Source: Cymbidium sinense (Eukaryota; Streptophyta; Magnoliopsida; Asparagales; Orchidaceae). Taken from it: a stretch of 64,000 bases of DNA. Within the stretch, counting starts at the first letter, position 1. Every line of letters starts with the position of its first letter. The notes under the pieces were generated by a model, which had not been told where the DNA came from, made no database searches, and worked only from the letters and a program-made list of their open reading frames with translations. The translations under genes and the position numbers were made by a program. Shown here one piece after another: positions 12,837-25,985 of the stretch. The DNA lies in the NCBI GenBank assembly GCA_021442155.1, contig CM038221.1, positions 24,985,906 through 25,049,905 on the forward strand, in the 5' to 3' direction.

Positions 12837-14459
12837 CAACTTAAATGAACATTAATCAAATTAAACTTCATTCAACCAAATCAGTTAAATGAAGAATTAA
12901 AAAACATTAATTAAAATACATAAGCCTTTAGTTTGACCCTTAGAGTGAATTTTCACCCTTTGGTGGCAAGTTCACCTTATTAGGATTAGGGTGTTAAGTA
13001 GATTGAGCCTTCTCAAAAATAAGGCTTAACCTCATTTTCACTCTTTAAATCCTAAATTCAACCTCTAACTAAAGCAACCATTTAAATCAAGTTAGTAATA
13101 AAATTTTAAGTTAAATTAATTAATCATCTACATTAAACTAAAGTAAACCAAACAATCCACCTAAAAAACCATATCAAAAATAATCCTTAAATTGAGCATA
13201 ACTTAAATTAAAACTTAATCAAGTTCATCATAAATATTCATCAAAGTATAATCAAATTAATCAGTTAAGTTGAATTAAATTATTATAAAATAAATAATAA
13301 ACATACCAAAATATTCTTTAATTAAATTAGATGAATTTTAATAAATCAAGCTAAATTTAAACACTTGACTAATCATTCAACCATACAAGTTTAATCAAAT
13401 TAATTTAATTAAATCATAACTAATTTAATCAAATATGATCAAATTCAATTAAATTAAATCACTTAACTAAAATAGATAAATTATTAAACTAAAATAAAGT
13501 AAACAAACTTGAAACACCTTAAAAAAATATTTTGACAACATAAATAAAATGTTTTGAACTAAATTAAAAGGTTATTCAATTTAAATTGATGTCATCAAAT
13601 AAACATAAACTTTAATTTAAACTAAACCAAAAACATTTTATAATAAGCGATCATAAGGTATACAGTTTACACACCCAAGGTCGTAGGTCTACTAGTTTGA
13701 GGGAGGTCACGATGCCTCGAACCACTACTTTAACAAAGGACATGTACCTATGAAAGCAAATTTATAAAAAGTAAACTAAATAAAATAAATTAAATTAAAT
13801 TAAATTAGAACTTAATAAATATTCATTACAATTAAAAGGCTTTGATTTTAGGGTAACTTTTCATTCTTTGATAAAAAAAAAAATTAGTCTACTAGGATTT
13901 ATGATGTTCAATAGAATGGGTTCCACCTCAAGCAAAACTCATTCTCTTCTTCATTCTTTAAAACCTAAATTTAAATTTAACATAAAAATATATTAAAATT
14001 AAAATTAAAATTTTAAATTAATTAAATCACTAAAAGTTTAGGGTAAATTAAATAAAATTTTAATTTAAATCAAAACTTAAACCTAAAAAGCTAAGCTCAG
14101 TCATACCACATTATCTCCATACACACAAGATATTAGGTCACAATCCCTTAAAATTAGATTAGGATGGTGCAATGTTGTGATGTAATATTTTTTTTATTTT
14201 GTTTTATACTATTTTAGTCAAGACGGCTAAGATTGTTTGCCTATATCTAGTTGACATCTTTTAGATTAAGGTTATTTTCTGAAGGAGGTTGTACTTAAAG
14301 GGACCACTATAATAAATAAAAATATTAAATATTATTTTGCTTGTAGGTGATTTGTTTAAGTTCCTAAGAATATCCCATTAGGACAAGTGGGCACAATAAC
14401 CATTGGTACTAAGCTTGATGTTTGATATATAATTGACGGTGTGTTGTTTACTTTACTAA
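12837..14459 (+). mobile_element. Old LTR copy I, segment 2
   Basis: LTR-derived sequence between the nested copies F and H. The stretch at about 13655-13770 matches the conserved LTR motif (compare 32780-32880: 'tagacatccc', 'gaggtca', 'aacaaaggcacgtac'). The stretch at 14090-14190 matches 38300-38390 ('cacattaggctaagtcac', 'ttagg..agtgca'), and 14330-14459 matches 38540-38680. The segment stops inside the sequence that in other copies reads 'tagctaaccttta', exactly where LTR H is inserted, and resumes at 23137. Blocks at 12925-13080 and 13850-13960 resemble each other and suggest an internal duplication. Confidence 0.65.
14455..14459 (+). repeat. Target site duplication, left copy (ACTAA)
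   Basis: ACTAA stands directly before the TGTTGACC start of LTR H and is repeated directly after its end at 23132-23136. Five-base duplications are normal for Ty3/gypsy integrase. Confidence 0.85.
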
Positions 14460-16879
14460 TGTTGACCTCACTTTTAGTAAGGTTGACACCTATCACTCCA
14501 TAAACCTAGGATGAAATCTATGCACTAAGGCTAACTTCACTTAAACATTAGGACACACTTAGTCATCAAGTGGAAACCAAAATCAACTCTAAGGCTTATA
14601 GGACATAATTTAGGATTAAGACTCAACCTAGGGTTAAGCTATCAAATTAGTAGGCCCCACTAAGACTTAACTTGATCTAAATAGTAAATTTAAACATCCC
14701 TAAGATTAATGAATTGAAATAACTCAAGATAAGACATATTTGAACAAAAATCTAAATCCAAATTGGCTCGTAATTGTGTTAATTGAGTTGTTTAACTTAA
14801 TAAACTAATTTAGACCCTATTTAACCAAAATTCAAACCAAATTAAATTAAACTAGAACCAAAGAAAATTAAATCAATCTATAATTGTGTAATTATCATTC
14901 AAGTTTAATCAAATACAAATCTAAGTCCAAGTTGAGCCTAATTTGGCCAATTGGGTCATTTGACCCAAATTGACCCATGTGGGCCGCATTAAGCCCAAAT
15001 AGGATTTAATCAAAATAAAATCAAATTGAACTTGTATATAATCTTAAAATAATCATATAAACTCATTTAAAATTAATCTAAGTTGAATTTGAGACAAATT
15101 TAGCCAATGGACCCAATAAACCCAAAATGATCGATTAAGTCATTTGACCCAATTGGACTAATTTGGGACAAATTGGGTTGACCTAGGTTTAAGTTAAATT
15201 AAACCAAGTTAATTAATCATAAGTAATGTAAATAATTAATTTAACAAAATTTAAACTTAATCCTAAATCAATTGGGAAAATAAGACTCACTTGACTCAAC
15301 TCAACTCAATTTGGGTTAAAGTAAGTCAACTTAAGTCTTAACCCAAAATGAGTTCACTCACCTCCTCATATCCTAAATACAATAACAATTTTAGCCTAAA
15401 TAAAAAAGGGGCATGCCAAACACAAGGTAATATAAAAAGAGGGAGATGAGCATGAGAGAAAAAATATACATTTTTTTTTGCACATGGGAGAAAAAAAGGC
15501 AACCATCTTACACACCTTTTTTTTTATCTTTCTTCTTCATGACACAAAAAAGAGGAGGGAGAACATACACACACCTCTCTTAACCTAAACCATGTCTTTC
15601 CTTTCTTTATGATGCCTTCCAATCTTGAGATCAATTAATTTCTAGCATTAAATTGTGGTGCATGGCGGTCAGAGCATTCCATAAGGAGGCAAGGGAGGAG
15701 ATCCGAGGAAATTATCTAGCAATCATCAAATGTGGACTTTGATGAGGTAACTTCTTTAAACTTTCAATCAACCATAGGTATTTATGTTTTATAAAAAAAT
15801 TATGTGAATCTAGGATTTTTTTTCTCTTATCCCATTGCTTTTCTTTCTTTCAACCTCCTGATGTGAAATGAATCAATTTTTGATTAAGATAATTGAAAAA
15901 TTGTGAGATTTAGTGATGTATGGGGTAGATCCTATCCATCCAACCCTCTTTGGTCTACCTCCCATGAGAAGACAACCTTTGGTCATCAATCTAATATGAT
16001 TAGAATGGATGATCATGATTAGATCTCATTTTTGATTTATTCTATCAGATCTATGAAATTTTAAAATATCATAAAAAATAAAATATTTAACCAAAAATGT
16101 AAATAACTCTATGGATCTATCCTTTAAGAAGAAATCTAATGAACCTTAAATCCTCAAATTTGATTGTAAATTTTGGGAGTAATTTGAGTTTTAGTGAAAA
16201 CACCATATCCTTAATTAATCTTTAAATATTAGACCAATTAAGTTGAACATTTCAGGGAAAAAACTTAATGTTATTGCCTACCTATCATACAAATTCAAGT
16301 TAAACAAGTTTTTTGGTTTAAGAGTTATTAATTTTTTATGTTAATTGGTTAATTTTGAATTAATAATTAATTAAATATTATAAAAATTATAAAAATTCAT
16401 TAAAATAATTTAAATCACTTTAATCTATATTTAAGATTTTAAGAAACTTAATTAGACTATCGAGATCACATTAAATCACAAAAATAATTAAAATAAGGCT
16501 TAATTAAGCATTAATTAATTTCCTTAATTAGCCAAAATCTTAAAAGATTATAATTAATTATAGAACATTTTAAAAAATATAAATAAATACTCTCCAGAAA
16601 GCTTAAATTGATAGGAATTTAAAAAAAAAATTAAAAAGCCTTAATTTTTACCCATTGGATTAGAAATAGTTAGAGTTTGAATAAAAAGCATATTAATGAA
16701 ATTAACCCTTAATTACCTCTAATTGACTTGAAATTTTTGGGCAACATTCTTGATGAAGTTTCCTACCCATAATTATTTCAGTTCAAATTGATTGATTAAT
16801 GAAAATATATGCTTATTCTAAGCCTGATCATTAATTTGATTGCAACAACAACAACAAGCCTTTATCCCACTAAGTGGGG

Positions 16880-18522
16880 TCGGCTACATGAATCCTTCAT
16901 CTCCATTGTGTCCTATTATGTGTCAAATTCTCATTTAATTCAAGTAAACTAAGGTCATTTTTTATACATCTTAACCAAGTCTTTTTAGGTCCACCTCTAC
17001 CTTTCTTAACATAAGGCAAATCTAATACATCTACTCTCTAACCAGGTCATCATGGTCGCTTATGTGGCCAAATCATTTAAGGCGACTCTCTAATCTTATC
17101 TGCCACCGGAGCTACTCCAACTTTTTCCCGAACATACTCATTTCACATTTTATCTCATAGTAAAGCCACTCATCCACGAGCAACCTCATCTGTCTAACTT
17201 AGTCTTATGCTTCTCTTTTATTGGCCATTCTGCACCATAAGTCATTGCAGGTCTTACCACCATCTTATAAATTTTTTCCTTAAGTTTAAGTGGAACTTTT
17301 CTATCACACAACAGGCTAGATGTATACCTCCACTTCAACCATCCAACTTGAATTCTACTAATAACATCTCCATCTATTTCACCATCATTTTGAACAATAG
17401 AGCCTTAATATCTGAATTGCCCACTCTTATTAATGACTTGTTCACCTAATGTCACAACACTACCACTAGAACTTCTACAACTAAAATTACACTCCATATA
17501 TTTAGTTTTTGATCTATTTAAATGAAAACCTTTAGACTCTAATGTTCACCTCCATAATTTAAGTTTCTCTTGGACTCCCTCTCTAGTGTTATCAACAAGA
17601 AAAATGTCATCAGCAAAAAGCATACACCAAGGTACATCTTCCTATAAATGCCTAGTAAGAACATCCATAACTAAAGCAAAAAAGATAAGGGCTTAAAGAT
17701 GATCCTTGATGTAATGCAATGAAATAGGAAAATATTTTGTCAATCCTCCTTGTGTTTGGACACAAATGCGACTCTAGTATACATATCCTTAATGACTTGA
17801 ATGTAACTAATATTTACTGCTTTCTATTCTAGAACTCTCCAAAGAACATCTCTTGAAACTTTATCATAAGATTTCTCTAAATCAATAAATATCATATGTA
17901 TATCCTCCTTACTTTCTCTGTACTTCTCCATCAAACCTCTTAACAAATGTATAACATCCATAGTAGATCTACTTGGCATGAAACCAAACTTATTGTGAGA
18001 AACTTTTGTATCACATCATAACCTATGCTCAATTACTTTCTCCCATAATTTTAATGTATGACACATTAACTTAATTCCTCTATAATTTGCATACTCTTGT
18101 GCATCACCTTTATTCTTAAATACAGGAACCAAAAAAATTCTTCCTCCACTCATCTGACATCTTTTTAGTCTTTAAAATAACATTAAAAAGATTTTTAAGC
18201 GAAGAAATTCCTTGATCTCCTAAAAATTTCCGCACTTCTATTGGAATTCATCAGGTCCCATTTCATTTTCTTTAAAGCTTCTCTAACTTCAGATTTACTA
18301 ATATGATGACAAAAACAAAATTCTCTATTTTTTTAGAGTATTAAGGTTGTTAAAATCAATCGTACTTTTAGATCCTTCATTGAAAAGTTTATTAAAATGT
18401 CTCATCCACCTATTTTCAATATCTTTTTCTAAGAAAAATACTTTGTTATTTTCATCCTTAGTACACCTCACTTGAACTAGATCTTTACTTCTCCTATCTA
18501 TTTGGTTGGCTAACTTATACAT
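16880..18522 (-). pseudogene. LINE reverse transcriptase domain, broken
   Basis: This is the reverse transcriptase and C-terminal part of the same LINE ORF. The minus-strand piece 18522-18325 reads YKLANQIDRRSKDLVQVRC and ENRWMRHFNKLFNEG, the conserved linker before the polymerase. The catalytic box FADD is readable at 17617-17606, within PWCMLFADDIFLVD. Near the end, an 'RTQWRWRIHVADPT' segment (about 16930-16880) is the typical C-terminus of plant RTE proteins. Numerous stops and frame changes between these blocks rule out a functional product. The plus-strand ORF at 17207-17449 is the complement of this region and not a gene. Confidence 0.85.
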
Positions 18523-19047
18523 ACATCTTTCACCTTATTTGGTATCTAATCTATTGTATAAATCACTAAAAGTTAAATTTTTTTGCATCACATATTGCTT
18601 TCTTAGAATCTCTACATGCCACTTTATATCTTTCCTAATTCTCTGAGTTTTTACATTTAAGCTAAGTTTTATAATAATGATTCTTATTTTTTATCTTTTC
18701 TTTCAGACTCTGACTCCACCACCAACTATTTTTATTAAAAGAAACTTTTCATTTTGATTCTCCAAGCACATTTTTAGCAATTTGCTTAATTTCACTTGCT
18801 ACTTTTTTTCACATAACATTAGCTTCCTTATGAACATCCTAAATTCTAAGCTCTTTTAGCTTGCTCTTAAAAATATTTTTATTTGTGTTCTTTAAGTGTC
18901 CTCATCTAATCCTAGGATAATAATTTGATTTATATTTTCTCTTACAATTTTTCATCTTAAAATCTAAAATTAACAATTGACGTTGGGTACTTAAACTTTC
19001 ACTTGGAATGACCTTACAATCTTTACAATTTAAACGATCTATTATTC

Positions 19048-19715
19048 TTAGTAGAAAATAATTAATCTGAGTTTACTACATCCATTTTTATAAGTAATAA
19101 TATGTTCATATCTTTTCTTAAATAAAGTATTAGCAACTACAAAATCATAAGCTAAAGAAAAATCTAATATAATCCTACCTTCTTCATTAGTCACTCCAAA
19201 TCCATAACCACCATGAATACTTTTAAAATCTTCTACCACTCTACCAACATGTCCATTTAAATCTCCTCCAATAAATACTTTTCTTCAAGAGGTATCTTTT
19301 GTATTAATCCCTCTAATTCATTCCAAAATTTTTCTTTTGAGCTTACATCCAAACCTACTTGAGGAGCATAAACACTTATAACATTGATAATCTTAGTATC
19401 AATAATAATCCCTAAAGCTGTAATTCTATCTCCACATCTATTAATATTTATAACATTATCTTTCAAACTTTGATTTATAATCACACTTATACCATTTCTA
19501 GTTCGACTTCTACCCAAATATTAAAGTTTAAAACCTAAACTATCAATCTCCTTGGCCTTCTCCCCAACCAATTTAGTTTCTTGACCACATAAAATATTTA
19601 TCTTTCTATGAACCATAATATCTATTAATTCCATTAATTTACCTGTTAGAGTACCTATATTACAAGCTCCTAACCTAATTTTAGTTTCATGGACTAACTT
19701 CTTTGCTACATCCAT
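19048..19715 (-). pseudogene. LINE endonuclease domain (EEP family), broken
   Basis: The exonuclease-endonuclease-phosphatase domain would nick target DNA. On the minus strand, 19715-19521 gives RLGACNIGTLTGK and ILCGQETKLVGEKAKEID, matching the family's GTWNIGTLTGK and QETKW motifs with the metal-binding Glu of QETK present. The next piece, 19517-19257, contains GISVIINQSL and VISVYAPQVG (family VYAPQ motif). The GDLNGHVG motif is readable at about 19266-19243 but in another frame, so a frameshift lies near 19260. The last piece, 19239-19048, has HGGYGFGVTNEEGRIILDF and VVANTLFKKR. A stop separates the first two pieces. The domain order and spacing match plant RTE proteins. Confidence 0.85.
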
Positions 19716-22700
19716 CCATAATGTGAGAACCCTTGCTTATTTAACACTGCACTTGGGCACCGATGCAGCAGCCCTTGCACATTTTTACTGTATTCAAGCC
19801 ATATAGCACGTCACTTCCAGGGGATGCCCTAGCATTAACACAATGATTTAAACGATTCATGTCATGATTATTTTGACAAGTTTTGCACTTGCTGTCGACT
19901 ACCTATCACAACCCTCCACTTTTCACATCCGGACTTGGGACCGACAAAGGTAGTGTTAGCATAATTAACTAATTTTTAAAAAAATCTTAAAAAATAATTA
20001 ATTGAATTTTTTGTATTCAATCATTAATGATTGACACCAAAGAGCTTTAAAATTTTTTTAACTCTTTAATTATAATTAATTTGAAATATTGTACTTTAAG
20101 GCATTAATTAAATAATTTAAGTAATTGACCTTGAACTAAGAAAATTCATAATTACTTATCCATGATCCAAAAAAATGAAGAATGAACCATCCATGGGTTC
20201 ATTTAGGTGATAAAATTAGAGAATGAAATCAAAATCTCTAATTGATTTGATTATTTTAAGTATAATTGTCTAACTATCAAAATCTTAATTAGTCTAATTA
20301 ATCACTTTATATAAACCCAAATATCTTAGAAATTTTATTACTTATTTTTTCTATCCTCATCCATATTTAAGAATTTTGTCATAATTTTTGGGCTTATCTT
20401 TAGTAGATATTTCTATTTTTAGGGCTCAATCGGCCTAATTATAATATTTAATATTTAATATATTAAAAAATTCATAAAATAACAAATTTAATTTAAAATT
20501 TAATTTAAAATTTAATTTAAAATTTATTTTCCAACAAAGAATAATATCATAAAAAATGAAACTCAAACCATATAATTTAACCTAATTAATCTATGTTAAA
20601 TAACCCTTAATTAATCCTTAATCAAACCCATTAAGTAATATATACTGTAAGTATGAGTTGAATCTTGATTGTTTATGCCTCTTCTTAGGTCTAATAAACA
20701 AGTGAGATAAACTTATTGAATGTGACTTCCCCATTGCTTAAAAGGCTTAAGGTAGTGCATATAGTCACAAGTCATAATCATGTTATAGTTATCTCATGCA
20801 TATAGTCATAAGTCATAATCATGTTAGAACTCAGAATTTTAATATTTAATTTTGAAATCACATAGAAAGTAATATAATATGTATCATCTTTCATGCCATG
20901 CACTCATGTAGATCATCACTCATGCTATATTTACATAGAATCATATACTTGGTACAAATCTAAGATATATAGGCTAGACATCTAGGGGTGCATGGCTATT
21001 AAGTTAGCCCAAAGAAGATTTTATAATCTTACTCAAATTTAATAAAGCCACATACCTATGATTAGTGCATAATTCATTTGAGGTGTTTGTCCATTTAAGA
21101 AATATAAATTCATAACATAAGCATACTCATAAGCATAAGGTTTTTATAACCTAAAGGAGGGTTTTATAACCTCATCCTCTTGGTTTAATAAAGCCATGTA
21201 CCTATGCATTGAAAATCATTAAAGTACTATAACTCTATGTATGCATACTATTCACTAATAACTAAATGCAACTTCAAAACATTAACATATATATGTTCAC
21301 TTTCACTCAAGGCATAAGCATGCATACCCATCATGTTCATTAATTAAAGAATGAAGTGTAAAGAAAATTCATATATCAAAAGTCATTCTTTATATCTAAT
21401 TATCCCTTCAAGAGGTGTACATCAAGTCAAGGTAATATTCATCTTGGGGTTTGGTTCTTGTAGGATAGGGCATGGACATAATGGTTCTCATTGAAATGTG
21501 GACCTTAAAGTTCTTCACTCTTTATAACATCTAATCATAGCTCAAACATTAAACAAAAAAATTAATCTAAAATTTGCATTAAATTATTAATCACTTAGAT
21601 TAAAATCATCCAATAATAATAAATTAAACTTTACTTCCAACTTACAACTTAAACAATAAAGCCTAGCTTCAACTTATTATATTACCCTTTGCACACACAT
21701 TAAAGTGATTAGTCACTGATCGTAGACTTAGGTTAGGTTAGTGGTTTGTTGTGATGTATTAATTTTTCCTATTTTGTAATGTAATATCTTAGATTTGATG
21801 TTTGGATTATTTGTGTGTTGGTTTGGATGATAGGGTATTATTTATTAAACTAATGATATTTTTATAAGGGGCTGTGCTTAATTAAAGGAACTGCTATAAT
21901 ATTAAATGAAAATTAAACTCTTTTCCTTAATTAAATATCATAGGTCTATAATGGATGTGGATAACATCATGCATGCATATTGTTTTCCTCTCTTGAATAT
22001 AAGAGATCTTCACTCATTGCTTGATAAGGGGAGTGCAGGACTATTGACAACAACCCTGTGGGTGAAGAACACATTTCTCATAGATTGGCCCATAATTTTA
22101 TTTCATCATGCATATAGGCATACTTGACCACCAATGCCTACGTAAAATTGATGAGTCAAAATGAATAAAATATATAATTTTTATTGCATTAGTATAGGAC
22201 ATACTTTCATAACAACCATATTATAATTTCTTAAGAAGTGAGTTTAAGATCTTAGACTCTTTCCTAATAAATAATAGCCTAACTTTCTTTCATTCATAAG
22301 ATTTGGTCACTTGATTTTAACTTGCAGGAGGTGTTAATTGGCAGCCACTCCAGATGATTATAAGTTCATAATAGTCAAAATAGGTTTACTCCCTCTAATG
22401 AAAGTGAACCAACACATCCCAATTTTTTTTTTAATAGAATTAAGTTGAGTTCATAATTTGTGCTAGAGCACTTTAGACACAGGTTCAAAGGAAACCTATT
22501 TATCTTTTGTTATGGGTATAAATCTTCATCTCTTTGGCATTTTCAAAATCTTGTGTTGTTAGAATATAAGTCTTAGCTTCATAATAAAATGTTAACTTAA
22601 ACAATCATATTTCCCTACTTTAAAAATATAAAATCTCACCATATGGTAGATTGATGTGTTTACTAGGCTTCCTAGTATCATGAGCACTTCCTACTTATCC

Positions 22701-23131
22701 TCCTTCAAAATTCTATTAAGAACTCTCCCTATTTATGCTCTTCCACTTAATTTAGAATGATCACCAATCCTTTGATATTAAACTTTAAAATTTATAGAGA
22801 TGCTAGCTAACCACTTTAATCAGGAGTATTCTTAGCAGATTACTTCTCCAAATATGTAATTAGCTATAGAGGCTTGCCTCTATAAGAAACTTAAGAACCC
22901 AGCTTAAAATAAACCTTACTTTACTTTATTTGTATAAAGTAGGAGAAAAATCTTTGGGTTCATGTAGACCCATTGGCCTTTGGAGTCATTATTAGATGAT
23001 TGAGTCCATCATAGGGTGATATCTCTACCTTTCAAGGAAGTCTATCAATTATTGATGCCATGCTCAATCATTTTAATAAGTATCCTCTGAGATCTATGTG
23101 GTGTCTTCATAACATAATTTTAAACACCATA

Positions 23132-23136
23132 ACTAA
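23132..23136 (+). repeat. Target site duplication, right copy (ACTAA)
   Basis: Repeats the ACTAA at 14455-14459 and marks the 3' end of solo LTR H at 23131. Confidence 0.85.
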
Positions 23137-23620
23137 CCTTTAATTTACAGGGCTTAAAATTTTATTTTATTTTTAATTTCAAAATATAATTTGATCATAA
23201 AATTAAGTTAGGATTAATGAGGCATAGAATTAATAGGAGATCCCTAAATAATGTGATGATCCTGAAGAAAGGAAGTGAAAATATGATCCTTATATATCAA
23301 AATTTAGTTATAGGCTAGGCTACATAAGGTCAGAGCTCAACAATCTATTTTTTTTTCTTTTTTTAGGGTGTACAATTATACTCAGCTAAGCTAGCCTATT
23401 TATTTAATTAATATTTATTTGGTATGATTTATTTTGGGGTGCGCAATAAATCTACATATTTTTCAAAAAACTTTCTTGGTTTATCATATTGTGATGAAAA
23501 GCCTGGATTTGCATTAGGCTCATAGAATAAAATTAAATTTTTTATCCAACTAAATTAAATTAACTTTTAAAAAATAATTATAATTTATAACCTCACTTAA
23601 AGCCTAGCGATCATTAAAAA
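23137..23620 (+). mobile_element. Old LTR copy I, segment 3
   Basis: Resumes the LTR sequence cut by LTR H. The order matches LTR B 38685-39225: 'cctttaattt...', then 'aggattaat', then 'taggctacataaggtcagagctcaacaatc' (compare 'ggttgtattagggtaaagctcagctaccc'), the T-rich 'agggtgtacaattatactcagc' and finally 'ataacctcacttaaagccta'. It stops there and its continuation is found at about 27986, on the far side of the Athila-like relic. Confidence 0.7.
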
Positions 23621-24751
23621 AACACTTTGAGGATGCTCTCCATCATCTTTATTGAGATGGGTAAGAGCCTTATTTTTATGAAGCAGATTGAGATATATTC
23701 AACCAGGTTTCTCCTAACACTACATTAGGGTTTATTTAGATCTAAGTTCTACTTCTTATGAATGCAAGCCTTCATAGTTAATTACACCTCTTACCACAAA
23801 AATGAACACTCTCAATTAAGGTTGAAAATGAACATATCTCTCTAATATGAATCGATGTTTAGTGGTGCATGATAGATGATTGTCTAAGGGAATAGGGGAA
23901 TAGTCCCGATCAAGATCCCATAGTTCTGTCATCTTGGGACTACATTGTTCTAGTCTACCAATATCAAAAGGCTAGCCGTAATGTTTAGAGAGTTTGATTA
24001 GCAGTCATGAGTTACCTCATCTCAGATATCCTAAATAGTCCAGAGGTTTAATGTAGAGGTATTCACATGGTGAACGTATAGATTGAACTTACATCCCTTG
24101 GAATGCCAACAAGGTGTTATGCTTACATTGCAAGCATGGGTAGGACTTGCATTGATTAGAAGCTATTAGCGTGTTCGCATGACGGACACTTGGATTGGAC
24201 TTACATCCCTTTAGAATGCCATAATTATAGTTGTTCATAAGGTGAATAGATTATACTATTATTCACAAAGCGAACATAAATAAGTTATTTTGGGGGGATG
24301 GTGCCTCAATGCTGCAAAATATAGATCCTGGGCACTGTGAAGTGGAGGGCCTTGACATTGTAGATTATGGCGCCTAGGCATTATTTGATTGGCACCTTAG
24401 CATCAAGAAATCGACATCATAGCACTATAGGTGCTATAAAGGATGTTTAAATGTAAGATGGTAGATTGACTAGTGTTATGGCTCTGACTATGTAACGCCT
24501 CAACACTAATCAAAAGACTATTCAAAAGGGCTAATGGGTTGGTAGGCACATTTAACAAATAGGACAAACTTTTTGACCAACACTACATTAGAGCATTGCA
24601 GTGCCACATCAATATGTGATGCACATTTTAGTTCTTATCGGTTACAAAATTAATGTTAATAAATGATAATAAGTGCTCTTTTTGATTATGCCAGTAACTA
24701 TTTTGACCAGCTGGTCATTGCCTAGGCGTTGCATGTGAGTACTGTGACACT

Positions 24752-24928
24752 GATTCCTTATTTCAAAACCTGAGAGGTTAGTGCCTCTATGTTGTTATTG
24801 TAGTCCTCGACGTTATTTTTGTTGTGTCATGGTGTGGATTCTTATTTTACAACCTGAGAGGTTAGCACTTTGGCACTACTATTATAGTGCTACGACACAT
24901 ATTCCTTATTTCAGAACTTGAGAGGATA
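24752..24928 (+). repeat. Short tandem repeat, 3 units
   Basis: The core 'attcctTatttcaaaacctga' recurs as three diverged copies at 24752-24780, 24837-24864 and 24900-24928 (spacing 85 and 63 bp), each followed by 'gaggttag' or 'gaggatag' and a 'gcac/gtgcc' run. It sits just upstream of the Athila-like ORF1 relic. Confidence 0.7.
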
Positions 24929-25040
24929 GCATTGGCACGAATTCCTCTAGGCTGTAGCTTTTTTCTTCAATTATCTTCTTGCTATATGAATTCTCAGAGT
25001 TCTCTTTCCCACAACTTTTTTTCACACTACGAAAATAATC

Positions 25041-25985
25041 ATGCCACTGAAGTGGCTTGCGAACAAGAGGAGGGTGGCTTTAAGCAATGCTAACAGGTTT
25101 GTTAGTGTGAAAGCAGAGGAGAGGTATCAATATGCTCTCATCCACAAGCATCTCATTATGGAGAGAAGTTTTCATAATCTAGGTGGGAGCATGGAGAGGA
25201 TTATCATCGAGTGAGGCTAAGAGATGTTGACCTATGAAAGCAACCCATGCATCATACTTGTGGTGTGAGAGTTCCTCGCCAATGCAAAGGAGCACCAAGA
25301 TAATAGAGTTCTTGTGCGGGAAAAATTGTTAAGTTTTGACAATACTTTCATTACCATATATTATGATTTGCAAAATGTAGTGCACGATCAATATCTTTCT
25401 TATTATAATGATCATCCTGATTTTGATGAAGTCCTTGTTTTTCTCCCTAGCAGAAATACCAATGTTTAGTGGAAATGGTGGGAGGAAAGAATTATCAACT
25501 TTCCTACCATCATCCTAATAGTAGAGTCTAAGGCTTGGCACTATTTTATTTCTTCCAAGTTAATGCCTAGTGGTAATATCAGTAAGGTAACTAAGGATAT
25601 GGTCATTTTGAATTTTGCTATTCAAAAGAACTTTACAATTGATATATGGAAGGTTATTTATAATTCTATTTGTAATATACTTAAGGTCAGTACAACTATA
25701 GTATATGGTCATCCTTCTCTTATTTATGGCTTATGTACTATGACAGGCGCATTAGGAGAGCCTGATGAAGAAGTTCTTATTTAGAAGACTCCTCTAACGA
25801 AAAGAATAATTGGGGGATTTGGCTTAAGGTTTGAGGTGGGGGAAAGCTCACGTGATCCACGTGCCCCACAACCTCAATCCCAATCTTTCAAAACCTTAAA
25901 TGAGTAACTCCAAGAAATTGGAGGAGAAGTTTTGGATTTAAGGAAATAGGTTGGTGAGAGTAGCAGCAACCATAAAAAAGTAATT
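25041..25985 (+). pseudogene. Athila-type ORF1 / plant transposon protein domain, nonsense-riddled
   Basis: One reading frame can be followed from an ATG at 25041 to about 25985. It is interrupted by stops (TGA at 25212, then TAA, TGA, TAG before 25563, and more after 25782) but shows no frameshift. The N-terminal part reads NRFVSVKAEERYQYALIHKH...MERSF, like the 'FVS..AE.RY......ERGF' opening of Athila ORF1 proteins. The middle has REFLANAKEH, and the conserved core is WHYFISSKLMPSGNISKVTK followed by MVILNFAIQKNFTIDIWKVI and YGHPSLIYGLC. The tail is Gln/Pro-rich. The role of this gag-like protein in Athila is presumed structural. The stop after VV (25264-25266) falls where relatives have Arg, as expected from C-to-T decay. 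Confidence 0.75.

Larger units (their letters stand above)
16843..19960 (-). mobile_element. RTE-clade non-LTR retrotransposon (LINE), nearly full length, degenerate
   Basis: Lies on the minus strand inside LTR H. On that strand the order is: a leader with 'cggtcccaagtccgga' (about 19915-19950), an apurinic endonuclease domain (19715-19048), a reverse transcriptase (about 18520-17100), and a 3' end 'tagccgaccccacttagtg' followed by a (TTG)n tail at 16857-16843. This 3' end and tail are typical of plant RTE LINEs and are shared with some plant SINEs. The length of about 3.1 kb is near that of a complete plant RTE. The single ORF is broken by several stops and frameshifts. No convincing target duplication was found, so the outer edges, particularly near 19960, are approximate. 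Such elements copy themselves by target-primed reverse transcription; this one cannot. Confidence 0.88.
14460..23131 (+). mobile_element. LTR copy H: solo LTR with perfect target duplication, interrupted by a LINE
   Basis: Begins TGTTGACCTCACTTTTAG and ends TAAACACCATA (the usual ACACCACA with one C-to-T change), flanked on both sides by ACTAA. No internal retroelement domain follows, so it is a solo LTR, presumably left by recombination between the two LTRs of a full element. It is 8.67 kb as found and about 5.55 kb without the LINE at 16843-19960. It contains the TTGACC-rich stretch (14930-15350), a GAG|GTAA donor-like site at 15744-15750, the 'agacatc...agcccaaag' motif near 20970-21050 and the 'gtgttaattggcagcc' block near 22332. 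It interrupts LTR copy I: sequence on both sides joins to the order seen in LTR B near 38680. Confidence 0.85.

Noticed and set aside
16843..17000. Separate SINE at the left end of the LINE
   Set aside because: Some plant SINEs share this 3' tail, but here it is continuous with the LINE C-terminal coding sequence.
17207..17449. Plus-strand ORF of 80 codons
   Set aside because: It is the complement of the LINE reverse transcriptase on the minus strand.
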